In this document: one piece after another, positions 35,320-45,269 of the stretch
How the letters are laid out: each line of letters starts with the position of its first letter
How positions within the stretch are numbered: position 1 is the first letter of the stretch
Assembly: GCA_016709445.1 (NCBI GenBank)
Contig: JADJMV010000001.1
Span: 620,001 to 684,000, forward strand
DNA: 64,000 bases
Reading direction: 5' to 3'
Origin: Phycisphaerales bacterium
Lineage (GTDB): Bacteria; Planctomycetota; Phycisphaerae; Phycisphaerales; UBA1924
Made by a program: the position numbers and the translations under genes
The notes under the pieces: model-generated
Database searches by the model: none
Seen by the model: only the letters and a program-made list of their open reading frames with translations
Told to the model about the DNA's origin: nothing

Positions 35320-35601
35320 ATGGCGAAGAAGAAAGCGACTCGCAAGAAGGCCGCCAAGAAGGCCACCCGCAAGAAGGCCGCCAAGAAGACTGCGAAGAAG
35401 GCCGGCAAGAAGACCGCCAAGAAGCGCGGCGCCCGCAAGGCCTCCAAGAAGAAGGCTGCGAAGAAGACCGGCAAGAAGAAGGCCGGCAAGAAGAAGGCCA
35501 AGAAGAAGACCGCCAAGAAGCGCGGCGCCCGCAAGGCCGCGAAGAAGACCGGCAAGAAGACCACCCGCCGCAAGGTCCGTCGCAAGAAGGCGGCCGCCTG
35601 A
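35320..35601 (+). CDS. Histone H1-like lysine-rich DNA-binding protein
   Basis: A 93-residue, very basic protein (more than 45% Lys and Arg) made almost only of K, A, R, T and G, with repeats of the kind AAKKTAKKxGxKTAKK and KKRGARKA (twice). It resembles the C-terminal tail of eukaryotic H1 and bacterial Hc1/AlgP/BpH1-type proteins, which bind and compact DNA without a folded domain. Start ATG 35320 has AAGGAG seven bases upstream. The gene has its own strong terminator (35627-35663), so it is a single-gene transcript. Almost all lysines use AAG, in line with the genome's GC bias. Confidence 0.87.
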   Translation: MAKKKATRKKAAKKATRKKAAKKTAKKAGKKTAKKRGARKASKKKAAKKTGKKKAGKKKAKKKTAKKRGARKAAKKTGKKTTRRKVRRKKAAA

Positions 35602-35626
35602 GCCATCGGGACCACTGGTCCACCTT

Positions 35627-35663
35627 CACGGGGTCGGTTCTCGCCGGCCCCGTGTCTTTTTTT
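35627..35663 (+). terminator. Intrinsic terminator of the histone-like gene
   Basis: CACGGGGTCGG (35627-35637) pairs with CCGGCCCCGTG (35644-35654) with one T-G wobble, loop TTCTCG, followed by TCTTTTTTT. A textbook Rho-independent terminator 26 bases after the stop. Confidence 0.92.
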
Positions 35664-35711
35664 GGACCCCCGCCGGTTGAGCCCCGCCCCATTCCGTGTC
35701 ACAATCGAGCT

Positions 35712-36325
35712 ATGGACCCCACCGCCGCCGACGCCCTCCGTGCCCTCCGCGCCTCCACCCAGGGTCACCTCATGCTCGGAGAGGATCGGCGGATCCCCGT
35801 CCGCTACGTCGTCGATCGCCGAAGAGGAGTCCTCGTCATCCCCCTCCCCGTGGAGGCCGCGCAGGTGCCGGAAGGCCAGCTCCTCATCCCCGATGAGCAC
35901 GACCCGGTCATCGCCGCCCTCGTCGAGATCGCCCACGCACCCTCGCCCCCTGCCGAAGATGAATTGCGCTTCGAGATCTACCACGGCCCACCCCGAGAGG
36001 GTGCCTGGATCCTCGCCGAGGTGCAGGCGGTCCGCTACCACGGCGAGGCCTTCGACGGCGACGAGTTCCGACTCACCGACGAACTCATCGAGGCCGAACC
36101 CGAGCTCTGCCGCACCCTCAACGCCGATCCCGAGGCGCTCCGCGAACTCTGTCTCCGACTCGCCCACGCGCGTGTCGAGCACCCCGTCGCCGTCGGCGTC
36201 GATCCCGACGGCATCGACGTCCGCGCCAAGTTCGGCACCGTCCGAATCGAGTTCGACCTCCCCGCGCTACCCTCGGAGCGGCCCGCGAGCGACTCGCCGG
36301 CCTCACCGCGCGGAGCAGTGCTTGA
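35712..36325 (+). CDS. FMN-binding split-barrel protein with DUF2470 domain, apparent frameshift near its end
   Basis: A pyridoxamine 5'-phosphate oxidase-like protein, about 204 residues when corrected. The barrel starts LRALRASTQGHLML and has IPLPVEAAQVPEGQLLIP; the C-terminal DUF2470 domain shows CRTLNADPEALRELC and VGVDPDGIDVRAKFGTVRI. After EFDLP (near 36258) the frame runs straight into an amidohydrolase. In the next frame, reached by adding one C to the C-run at 36258-36263, the protein would end RATLGAARERLAGLTARSS with a TGA at 36323, a normal helical DUF2470 ending. I therefore read this as a separate gene overlapping the next by a few bases. A true fusion cannot be excluded. Family roles range from flavin-dependent reduction to heme handling; none can be assigned. 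Confidence 0.7.
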
Positions 36326-37628
36326 GCCGGAGAGAGCACGAGCCATCCCCACTCGAACGACCAGACTTCCCCTCCGTGAAGCCCACGCGCATGTCTACCA
36401 GCTGGGCCGCTCCCGCTGGAGCATCGACCTCGCCGACTGCTCCTCCCCCCAGGAGATGCTCGACTTCCTCGCCGATGGTGTCCGCGCCGCCGCGGGCAGC
36501 CAGGCCTGCGTCTTCGCCTTCTCCGCCCGGCCCGAGTCCTGGATCCCGCCCCGCTGGCCCACACTCGCCGAACTCGATCGTGCCACCGGGCGGACCCCCG
36601 CCCTCGCCTGGTGCTTCGACTACCACGCCCTCATGGCCAACTCCGCCATGCTCGCCCTCGCCGGCATCGAGGACGACACCCCCGACCCCCCCGGAGGCAT
36701 CATCGAGCGCGACGACGAGTGGCAGCTCACCGGCGTCGTCTACGAACGCGCCGCCCACATCGTCTGGGAGGCCCTCCCCGAACCCTCATGGGGAGACCGC
36801 CAACGCGACCTCATCGAGGGCCAGCACCGACTCGAGGCCGACTTCGCCGAGATCCACGACCTCAAGAGCCAGCCCTGGCTCGGCCCCATGCTCGACGGCC
36901 TCCTCCAGTACGGCCACACCCTCGCCGCCCGCTTCGTCCTCTTCCCCATGCTCGAAGACATCGACGCCCTCGTGAAAGACCGCGAGGAGTGGGAGAGCGA
37001 ACACGTCCGACTCGGCGGAGCCAAGATCTTCGTCGACGGCACCCTCAACTCCCGCACCGCCTGGATGCTCGAGCCCTACGCCGACGGCCGCCCCGACTCC
37101 CCCCGCGGCACCCCCATGATGACCCCGCGACAGATCGAGGACGCCGTCCGCAAGTGCGACGACCTCGAGGTCCCCCTCGCCGCACACGCCATCGGCGACG
37201 CCGCCGTCCGCGCTGTCCTCGACGCCATCGAACGCGTCCGACCCCGCACCCCCGGCTTCCGCATTGAACACGCCGAGATCATCGACCCCGCCGACATCGC
37301 CCGCTTCGCCAAGCTCCGCGTCATCGCCAGCGTCCAGCCCTGCCACCTGCTCTGCGACGTCGAAGCCCTCAACAAGGCGCTCCCGCATCGCCTCCACCGC
37401 GTCCTCCCCCTCCGCGACCTGATCGACGCCGGATGCGAACCCGGCGAAACCCTCCTCTTCGGCTCCGACGTCCCCATCGTCCCCGCCGACCCCGACGACT
37501 CCGTCCGCGCCGCCACAACCCGCCGCCGCGAAGACATGGACCCCGCCCACGCCATCGCGCCCGAGCAGGCCATCACCCTTGAAGAGGCCTGGGAGTGCTT
37601 CCGCGCCGCCGAGCCCGAAGACCGCTGA
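36318..37628 (+). CDS. Amidohydrolase family 3 (YtcJ-like) protein
   Basis: A 436-residue metal-dependent hydrolase if begun at GTG 36318, which follows GGAG by four bases and overlaps the previous gene's corrected stop. Family blocks: REAHAHVYQLGRS (metal HxH), LAWCFDYHALMANSAML, EHVRLGGAKIFVDGTLNSR (lysine strand), LAAHAIGDAAVRAVLDAIER, FRIEHAEIIDPADIARF and LLFGSDVPIVPADP (final metal Asp). The order is that of YtcJ-type amidohydrolases that cleave amide or imine bonds in small molecules. The usual short N-terminal beta-sandwich before HxH is missing, so the protein begins close to the barrel. Substrate unknown. Read without correction, it appears fused to the split-barrel protein. Confidence 0.82.
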   Translation: MLEPERARAIPTRTTRLPLREAHAHVYQLGRSRWSIDLADCSSPQEMLDFLADGVRAAAGSQACVFAFSARPESWIPPRWPTLAELDRATGRTPALAWCFDYHALMANSAMLALAGIEDDTPDPPGGIIERDDEWQLTGVVYERAAHIVWEALPEPSWGDRQRDLIEGQHRLEADFAEIHDLKSQPWLGPMLDGLLQYGHTLAARFVLFPMLEDIDALVKDREEWESEHVRLGGAKIFVDGTLNSRTAWMLEPYADGRPDSPRGTPMMTPRQIEDAVRKCDDLEVPLAAHAIGDAAVRAVLDAIERVRPRTPGFRIEHAEIIDPADIARFAKLRVIASVQPCHLLCDVEALNKALPHRLHRVLPLRDLIDAGCEPGETLLFGSDVPIVPADPDDSVRAATTRRREDMDPAHAIAPEQAITLEEAWECFRAAEPEDR

Positions 37629-37637
37629 GCCATCCCC

Positions 37638-39071
37638 TCAGCACTCAATCACCCGCACGCTCACGTGCAGCGCCAACCCCCCCTCCGCCGTCTCCTTGTA
37701 CTTCGTCCCCATGTCCTGCGCCGTCTCCCACATCGTCCGGATCACCTCGTCCAGCGTGACCCGGGCCTCGCTGGGATCGCACCCGATCGCAATGTTCGCC
37801 GCCGTGATCGCCTTGATCGCCCCCATGGTGTTGCGCTCGATGCACGGGATCTGCACCAGCCCGCCGATCGGGTCGCACGTCATCCCCAGGTGGTGCTCCA
37901 TCGCGATCTCCGCCGCCATCAGGCACTGCGCCACGCTGCCGCCCAGACAGTGCGCCAGCCCCGCGGCGGCCATCGCGCTCGAAACCCCGATCTCCGCCTG
38001 ACACCCGCCCATCGCGGCCGAAATCGTCGCCCCCTTCTTGAACAGGCTCCCGATCTCGCTCGCCGTGAGCAGAAACTCGACCACCCCGTCCTCCGACGCC
38101 TGCTCCGAGAAGCACCAGTAGTACATCAGCACCGCGGGAATCACCCCCGCGGCCCCGTTGGTGGGGGCGGTGACGACGCGCCCGAAGCAGGCGTTCTCCT
38201 CGTTGACGGCCAGCGCGAACGTGCTCACCCAGCGGTTGATCCGCGTGAAGTCGCTCGTGCTCTTGACGACGAGCTTCAGCCACTCCTCGATCGGGCGCGA
38301 TGAGCGGCTCGACGGGTCCTCCCCCAGCATCGCCCGGTTGAACCGCGCCGCCCGCCGCCTCACGTCCAGCCCGCCCGGCAGCGTGCCGTCCGTGTGACAC
38401 CCGCGGTAGATGCACTCCCGCATCACCCGCCAGAGGTCGAGCACGCCGGCCCTCGTCTCTCCCTCCGGTCGCCACGCCCTCTCGTTTTCCATGACGAGCT
38501 GGGGAATCGTCCACCCGTGCTCACGGCAGTACGCCTGCACCTCCGACGCCCGCTCCGTGGGATATGGCAGCGTCACCTGCCGATGGGCGCTGGGGTGATA
38601 GTCCTCCTGCACGACAAACCCGCCGCCGACGGAGAAGTAGGTCTCGGCGACCTCTGACCCATCGTCGAGTCTCGCCGTGAATCGGATGCCGTTGGTATGG
38701 AACGGCAGGCGCTCGTCCATGTGGTACACGAGGTCCTCGGCGAGGACGAACCCGATCTCCCGCTCCCCACCCAGCACCAGCCGCCCGCGCTCGGCGATCC
38801 CCCTCGCCCGCTCCTCGATCCCCCGCGTCTCGCACGTCGCATAGTCCTCGCCCGCCAGCCCGAGGATGACCGCCACCCCCGTCCCGTGCCCCCGCCCAGT
38901 CTTCGCCAGCGATCCGAACAGCTCCGTCCGCACCCGCACCGCGCCCCCAAACTCCCCCGACTCGCGCAGCCGCCCGAGAAACCGCTGCGCCGCCCTCCAC
39001 GGCCCCAGCGTGTGCGAGCTGGACGGGCCAACACCGACCTTGAAGATGTCGAAGACGCTGATGGGTTCCAT
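37638..39071 (-). CDS. sdaA: L-serine ammonia-lyase, iron-sulfur type
   Basis: A 477-residue single-chain enzyme that deaminates serine to pyruvate with a [4Fe-4S] cluster. The N-terminal (beta) domain starts SVFDIFKVGVGPSSSHTLGP, a family signature; the C-terminal (alpha) domain includes TAPTNGAAGVIPAVLMYY, GATISAAMGGCQAEIGVSSA and MTCDPIGGLVQIPCIERN. Cysteines in GGCQAE, HCLGG, MTCD and IPCIE are candidates for cluster ligands. Start ATG 39071. It is convergent with the amidohydrolase and divergent from the REP-transposase locus. Together with ppdK it would convert serine carbon into PEP. Confidence 0.95.
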   Translation of the reverse strand: MEPISVFDIFKVGVGPSSSHTLGPWRAAQRFLGRLRESGEFGGAVRVRTELFGSLAKTGRGHGTGVAVILGLAGEDYATCETRGIEERARGIAERGRLVLGGEREIGFVLAEDLVYHMDERLPFHTNGIRFTARLDDGSEVAETYFSVGGGFVVQEDYHPSAHRQVTLPYPTERASEVQAYCREHGWTIPQLVMENERAWRPEGETRAGVLDLWRVMRECIYRGCHTDGTLPGGLDVRRRAARFNRAMLGEDPSSRSSRPIEEWLKLVVKSTSDFTRINRWVSTFALAVNEENACFGRVVTAPTNGAAGVIPAVLMYYWCFSEQASEDGVVEFLLTASEIGSLFKKGATISAAMGGCQAEIGVSSAMAAAGLAHCLGGSVAQCLMAAEIAMEHHLGMTCDPIGGLVQIPCIERNTMGAIKAITAANIAIGCDPSEARVTLDEVIRTMWETAQDMGTKYKETAEGGLALHVSVRVIEC

Positions 39072-39130
39072 GGAGGGAGATTGTTACCGATCCTCCCGCC
39101 CCGCAGGAGCCCGCTCGCTCTGCAGGAGCC

Positions 39131-39197
39131 CTCCCGCTCCGGAGGAGCGCCGGCCCGTTGCCAGGGCCGGCCGGCCGCGCAGCGGCGGGACGGCCCT
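39131..39197 (+). repeat. REP-like palindromic repeat, upstream copy
   Basis: A 67-base element, 65 of 67 bases identical to the copy at 39916-39982 and in the same orientation. It contains GCTCC-GGA-GGAGC, GCCGGCCC-GTTGCCA-GGGCCGGC (eight-base stem) and GCCGC-GCA-GCGGC. The pair flanks the REP-associated transposase gene. Confidence 0.85.
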
Positions 39198-39254
39198 GGT
39201 AGCCTCCCCCCGGACACCCCGCCCCGGAGGGGCGGTGGAATCGGGGACACAACC

Positions 39255-39707
39255 ATGCCATCCACTTGGTCACAGATCCTGCTGCACATCGTGTTCAGCA
39301 CGAAGCAGCGCCAGCCGCTCATCTCTCCTGAATTGGAAGAGCGCCTCCACCCCTACATGGGCGGCATCATCCGCTCCCTCGGAGGCTCGCGCTACACCAT
39401 CGGCGGCATGCCCGACCACGTCCACATGCTGGTCCGCTGGACCACCAAGGACTCGATCGCCTCCCTCGTCGGCCGGGTCAAGAGCCAGTCCACCATGTGG
39501 GTGCACGAGACCTTCCCCGATCTCCCGACGTTCAAGTGGCAGGAGGGCTACGGCGTCTTCTCCGTCAGTCCCTCCAACAAGGAGCAAGTAGAGCGGTACA
39601 TTCTCAATCAGAAGGAGCACCACCGCCGCCAGGACTTCAAGACCGAGTTTGTGGCAATGCTCGATGCGCACGGGATCGAGTTCGAGCCGCGGTACCTGTG
39701 GGACTGA
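39255..39707 (+). CDS. REP-associated tyrosine transposase (IS200-like Y1)
   Basis: A 150-residue protein from ATG 39255. It has the HUH metal motif HVH at residues 55-57 (PDHVHMLV) and the catalytic tyrosine at 115 (ERYILNQKEHH), the order of TnpA_REP/RAYT and IS200 Y1 nucleases. FSTKQRQPLI, FKWQEGYGVFSVS and IEFEPRYLWD are typical of the Y1_Tnp subgroup found as single genes. Such enzymes cut single-stranded DNA at REP hairpins and are domesticated in many genomes. Near-identical palindromic repeats lie 58 bases before and 208 bases after the gene, which supports a working RAYT/REP pair. There is no IS605 tnpB nearby. Confidence 0.9.
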   Translation: MPSTWSQILLHIVFSTKQRQPLISPELEERLHPYMGGIIRSLGGSRYTIGGMPDHVHMLVRWTTKDSIASLVGRVKSQSTMWVHETFPDLPTFKWQEGYGVFSVSPSNKEQVERYILNQKEHHRRQDFKTEFVAMLDAHGIEFEPRYLWD

Positions 39708-40081
39708 TACATGCCGTGCATCCGCCGCTCCGCCGGAGCGAGCGGAGATGGGACCGCCTCCCAGGGGCGTCCCTCGGCTTCGCCTCTCACCGCCCCTGGC
39801 AACGACCCGAGGCTCCTTCGGAGCCGAGAGTGTCGCGGAGATCCTGGTCAGCCCTCGCTCGGGGGATTCGCTCCCTCGTTCGCTCCTCCTCCTCAAGGAA
39901 GTCTCCCCTGGCGGCCTCCCGCTCCGGAGGAGCGCCGGCCCGTTGCCAGGGCCGGCCAGCCGCGCCGCGGCGGGACGGCCCTCGAAGTCGGCTCCCGAAA
40001 GGCCCGCTCCGGAGGAGCGGCGGGAGGGGAGAACAGGCGGTGGCCCACGGCGCCCGCCCCCAGCCCCTCCAACAATCCCCC
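39708..40081 (+). repeat. Palindrome-rich region with REP-like elements
   Basis: Several short inverted repeats follow the transposase: CGCTCCG-C-CGGAGCG (about 39727-39741), GGCTCC-TTC-GGAGCC (about 39810-39824), the full 67-base REP copy at 39916-39982, and a partial one (CCCGCTCCGGAGGAGCGGCGGG) from about 40003. Coding frames across it show no family. It ends just before thiL. Confidence 0.7.
39916..39982 (+). repeat. REP-like palindromic repeat, downstream copy
   Basis: Second copy of the 67-base element at 39131-39197, differing at two positions. Direct orientation relative to the first copy, with the transposase gene between them. Confidence 0.85.
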
Positions 40082-41047
40082 ATGAAGGAGTCCGACCTCC
40101 TCGCCCACATCTTCCGGCTCTCCGGCGGCATCAACGCCGCCTCCGGCGATGTCCTCGTCGGCCCCGGCGACGACTGCGCCGTCGTCCGCACCGCGTCCGG
40201 CGACACCCTCCTCCTCACCGTCGATCAGCTCGTCGAAGGCCGCCACTTCGACCCCGGCACACCCATCGACCTCATCGCCCGCAAGGCCGTCGCCCGCTCC
40301 ATCTCCGACATCGCCGCCATGGGCGGCGCGCCCTCCTGGGCCCTCGCCACCGGCCTCCTCCCCGACGGCTACCCGCACGGGGCGGAACTCTCCGAAGCCC
40401 TCCACAAGTGGGGCCACCATTGGAACTGTCCCATCGTCGGCGGCGACATCGCCTTCGGCCCCGGCCCGCTCTCCATCACCTCAACGGTGATCGGGCGGAT
40501 GGTCCCGCCGGCCGCCGTCGGGGATCAGACTCCCGAACCTGCGCTCGGGGCTCGTAGAGTCGTGCCGGTTCTTCGCTCCGGCGCCAAGCCCGGCGACGAA
40601 CTCTGGCTCACCGGCCAGGTCGGCGGCTCCTTCGAATCCGGCTGGCATCTCCGCTTCGAGCCGCGTCTCGCCGCCGGCCAAGCCGCCGCCCGCTCCGGCG
40701 TCCACGCCATGATCGACCTCTCCGACGGTCTCGGGCGCGACGCCGCGCGCATCGGCGTCGCCTCGCGCGTCCGCCTCGTCATCGAGGCCGCCAAGCTCCC
40801 TATCTCCCACCGCGCCCGCGACTGGGCCCAGGCCGTCGCGTCCGGCGAAGACTACGAATTGCTCATGGCGATCCACCCCCGCCAGCCCCAACGCACCGAT
40901 CCGCCGCTCTCCCTCGAGCCCCCGCTCCTCGGCCCCATCGGCATCGTCCGCGCCTGCGAGCCCGACGAGCCCCCCGGCGCCACCATCCTCGACCCCTACG
41001 GCAACCCCCACGACGCCGCCAACCTCGGCTGGGACCACGGCGCGTAG
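40082..41047 (+). CDS. thiL: Thiamine-monophosphate kinase
   Basis: A 321-residue enzyme that phosphorylates thiamine monophosphate to the active diphosphate using ATP. Family blocks: SGGINAASGDVLVGPGDDCAVV-like start (GPGDDCAVV), ARSISDIAAMGGAPSWALA, CPIVGGDIAFGPGPLSIT, and MIDLSDGLGRDAARIG, with the aspartates that hold magnesium. An insertion between about 150 and 170 (QTPEPALGARRVVPVL) is longer than usual. Start ATG 40082 fits the family N-terminus. It lies next to the REP region and is convergent with pabB; no other thiamine genes adjoin, although a thiamine-binding-type protein is at 63.1 kb. Confidence 0.93.
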   Translation: MKESDLLAHIFRLSGGINAASGDVLVGPGDDCAVVRTASGDTLLLTVDQLVEGRHFDPGTPIDLIARKAVARSISDIAAMGGAPSWALATGLLPDGYPHGAELSEALHKWGHHWNCPIVGGDIAFGPGPLSITSTVIGRMVPPAAVGDQTPEPALGARRVVPVLRSGAKPGDELWLTGQVGGSFESGWHLRFEPRLAAGQAAARSGVHAMIDLSDGLGRDAARIGVASRVRLVIEAAKLPISHRARDWAQAVASGEDYELLMAIHPRQPQRTDPPLSLEPPLLGPIGIVRACEPDEPPGATILDPYGNPHDAANLGWDHGA

Positions 41048-41102
41048 CGATCGGCCCCGCCTCCCCGCGGCGAACAAGCCGAAGCCAATCCCGCGCCCAC
41101 GC

Positions 41103-42191
41103 CTACTCCGCGTCGATGTGGAACACCGGCTCCAAGACCCGCGCCTTGTCCAGCGTCTCCCGCCACTCACTCTCCGGATCCGAATCCGCCACGATCCCCG
41201 CCCCCACGCAATACGAGATCTCCGCGTCGACGAATTCCCCGGTCTCCCCGCACACCGGCCCCTCGATCACCACCGTCCGGATCGCCACGCCAAGCTCGAA
41301 CGACCCGTCATCCGCGAACGTCCCCACACACCCGCAGTAAGGCCCCCGCCCGAACCCCTCCAACTCGCGAATGATCTCCATCGCCCGGATCTTCGGCGCC
41401 CCCGTCACCGAACCGGGCGGAAACGTCGCCCCGAGAATCTCCGCCGTCCCCACCCCCTCGCGCACCACACCGCCCACCGTCGCCGTCGCCTGCAGCACCG
41501 CCCCGCGCCCGACGCCGTGCCGCTCAATCTCTCGCGCCGTCTCCACCCGCACCGACCCGAATTCGCACACCCGCCCCAGATCATTCCGCATCAGGTCCAC
41601 GATCATCGCCAATTCCGCCCGATCCTTCGTCGCCCCGAGCAGCTCCGCCTCGTCGCCATCCCCCGGACGCGTCCCCTTCATCGGCCGCGTCACGATCCGC
41701 CGCGTCCCCGCATCGAACGACAAGAACAACTCCGGGCTCAGCGAGAGCACCGCCCGCCCCATGCCGCCGCCGAGCATCGAAACAACCCCCAGCCCGTGCC
41801 GCGGCCGCGCCCCCTCGACCAGCGCCGCGTAGAGCGCTTCCGCCGATCCACGGAACCGCCCGCCGAGCCGGTGCGCGAGATTCACCTGATACACATCCCC
41901 CGCGCGGATGTACTCCAGACCCTGCTCCACAGCCGCGAGATAACCTTCCCGTCCCATCCCCGACCGCAGAGGAGTCCCCAAGCACAACCTTGATTGATCC
42001 CCGCGGATCTCAACCGCCCCCGCCGACGGATCCACGCGGTGCAACTCCGCCAGCGTTCCCGAGGTCCCCACGCCGCCCGCCAACTCCCGCCCCAACTCAT
42101 AACTCAACCACCCCGCCCACACGCCGCGACCGCCCGCCCATGGCGCAAACAGCGATCCCAGAGAATCGCGCCCGCCCTCCAGCCGTCGCAC
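41103..42191 (-). CDS. pabB: Aminodeoxychorismate synthase component I
   Basis: A 362-residue chorismate-using enzyme. The catalytic core is complete: YIRAGDVYQVNLAHRL, LSPELFLSF, IVTRPMKGTRPG, IVDLMRNDLGRVCEFG, ATFPPGSVTGAPKIRAMEII and CVGAGIVADSDPESEW. The GDVYQxN segment and PPGSVTGAPK favour PabB (4-amino-4-deoxychorismate, folate route) over TrpE. The N-terminal subdomain is shortened to about 75 residues (WAGWLSYELGRELAGG), against about 120 in most PabB. It starts with GTG 42191; no in-frame ATG follows the upstream stop codon. A glutamine amidotransferase partner (PabA) is not in the window. Confidence 0.88.
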   Translation of the reverse strand: MRRLEGGRDSLGSLFAPWAGGRGVWAGWLSYELGRELAGGVGTSGTLAELHRVDPSAGAVEIRGDQSRLCLGTPLRSGMGREGYLAAVEQGLEYIRAGDVYQVNLAHRLGGRFRGSAEALYAALVEGARPRHGLGVVSMLGGGMGRAVLSLSPELFLSFDAGTRRIVTRPMKGTRPGDGDEAELLGATKDRAELAMIVDLMRNDLGRVCEFGSVRVETAREIERHGVGRGAVLQATATVGGVVREGVGTAEILGATFPPGSVTGAPKIRAMEIIRELEGFGRGPYCGCVGTFADDGSFELGVAIRTVVIEGPVCGETGEFVDAEISYCVGAGIVADSDPESEWRETLDKARVLEPVFHIDAE

Positions 42192-42297
42192 CGCCCATGC
42201 GCTCGTCCCTGCGAGCGACGCCTTCTAGACTTTCCATCCACGACTCGGGCCCGCCCCACCCGGCGGTCCGCAGCCGACGCGTCCAGCACAAGTCAGA

Positions 42298-42319
42298 CAG
42301 CGGGGCACGAGCCCCGCTG
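42298..42319 (+). promoter_or_regulatory. Stem-loop in the ppdK leader
   Basis: CAGCGGGGC (42298-42306) and GCCCCGCTG (42311-42319) form a nine-base stem with loop ACGA, directly before GGAAAGG, the ribosome binding site of ppdK. No T-tract. It may regulate translation or simply stabilise the messenger's 5' end. Confidence 0.45.
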
Positions 42320-42335
42320 GGGAAAGGTACGGACC

Positions 42336-45114
<2,779 letters not shown>

Positions 45115-45138
45115 GCCCTCGCGCCACACGCCCTCTCA

Positions 45139-45161
45139 CCCCCCGATACCGGGGGGTTTTT
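45139..45161 (+). terminator. Intrinsic terminator of ppdK
   Basis: CCCCCCG and CGGGGGG form a seven-base stem with loop ATAC, followed by TTTTT, 24 bases after the ppdK stop. Confidence 0.92.
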
Positions 45162-45269
45162 CATTGAGAGCCACCCGCGCCGCCCCGCGGAGCGCCGGCT
45201 GCAACCCGCCCCGCGCCTGCCCATATATGCGTTTGCGCAGACCGCTCGCGGGGTGAAAGGGGAGTCATC

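Noticed and set aside
35712..37628. A single novel fusion enzyme (split barrel plus amidohydrolase)
   Set aside because: A one-base correction gives both proteins normal ends and a usual start; fusion is kept only as the less likely option.
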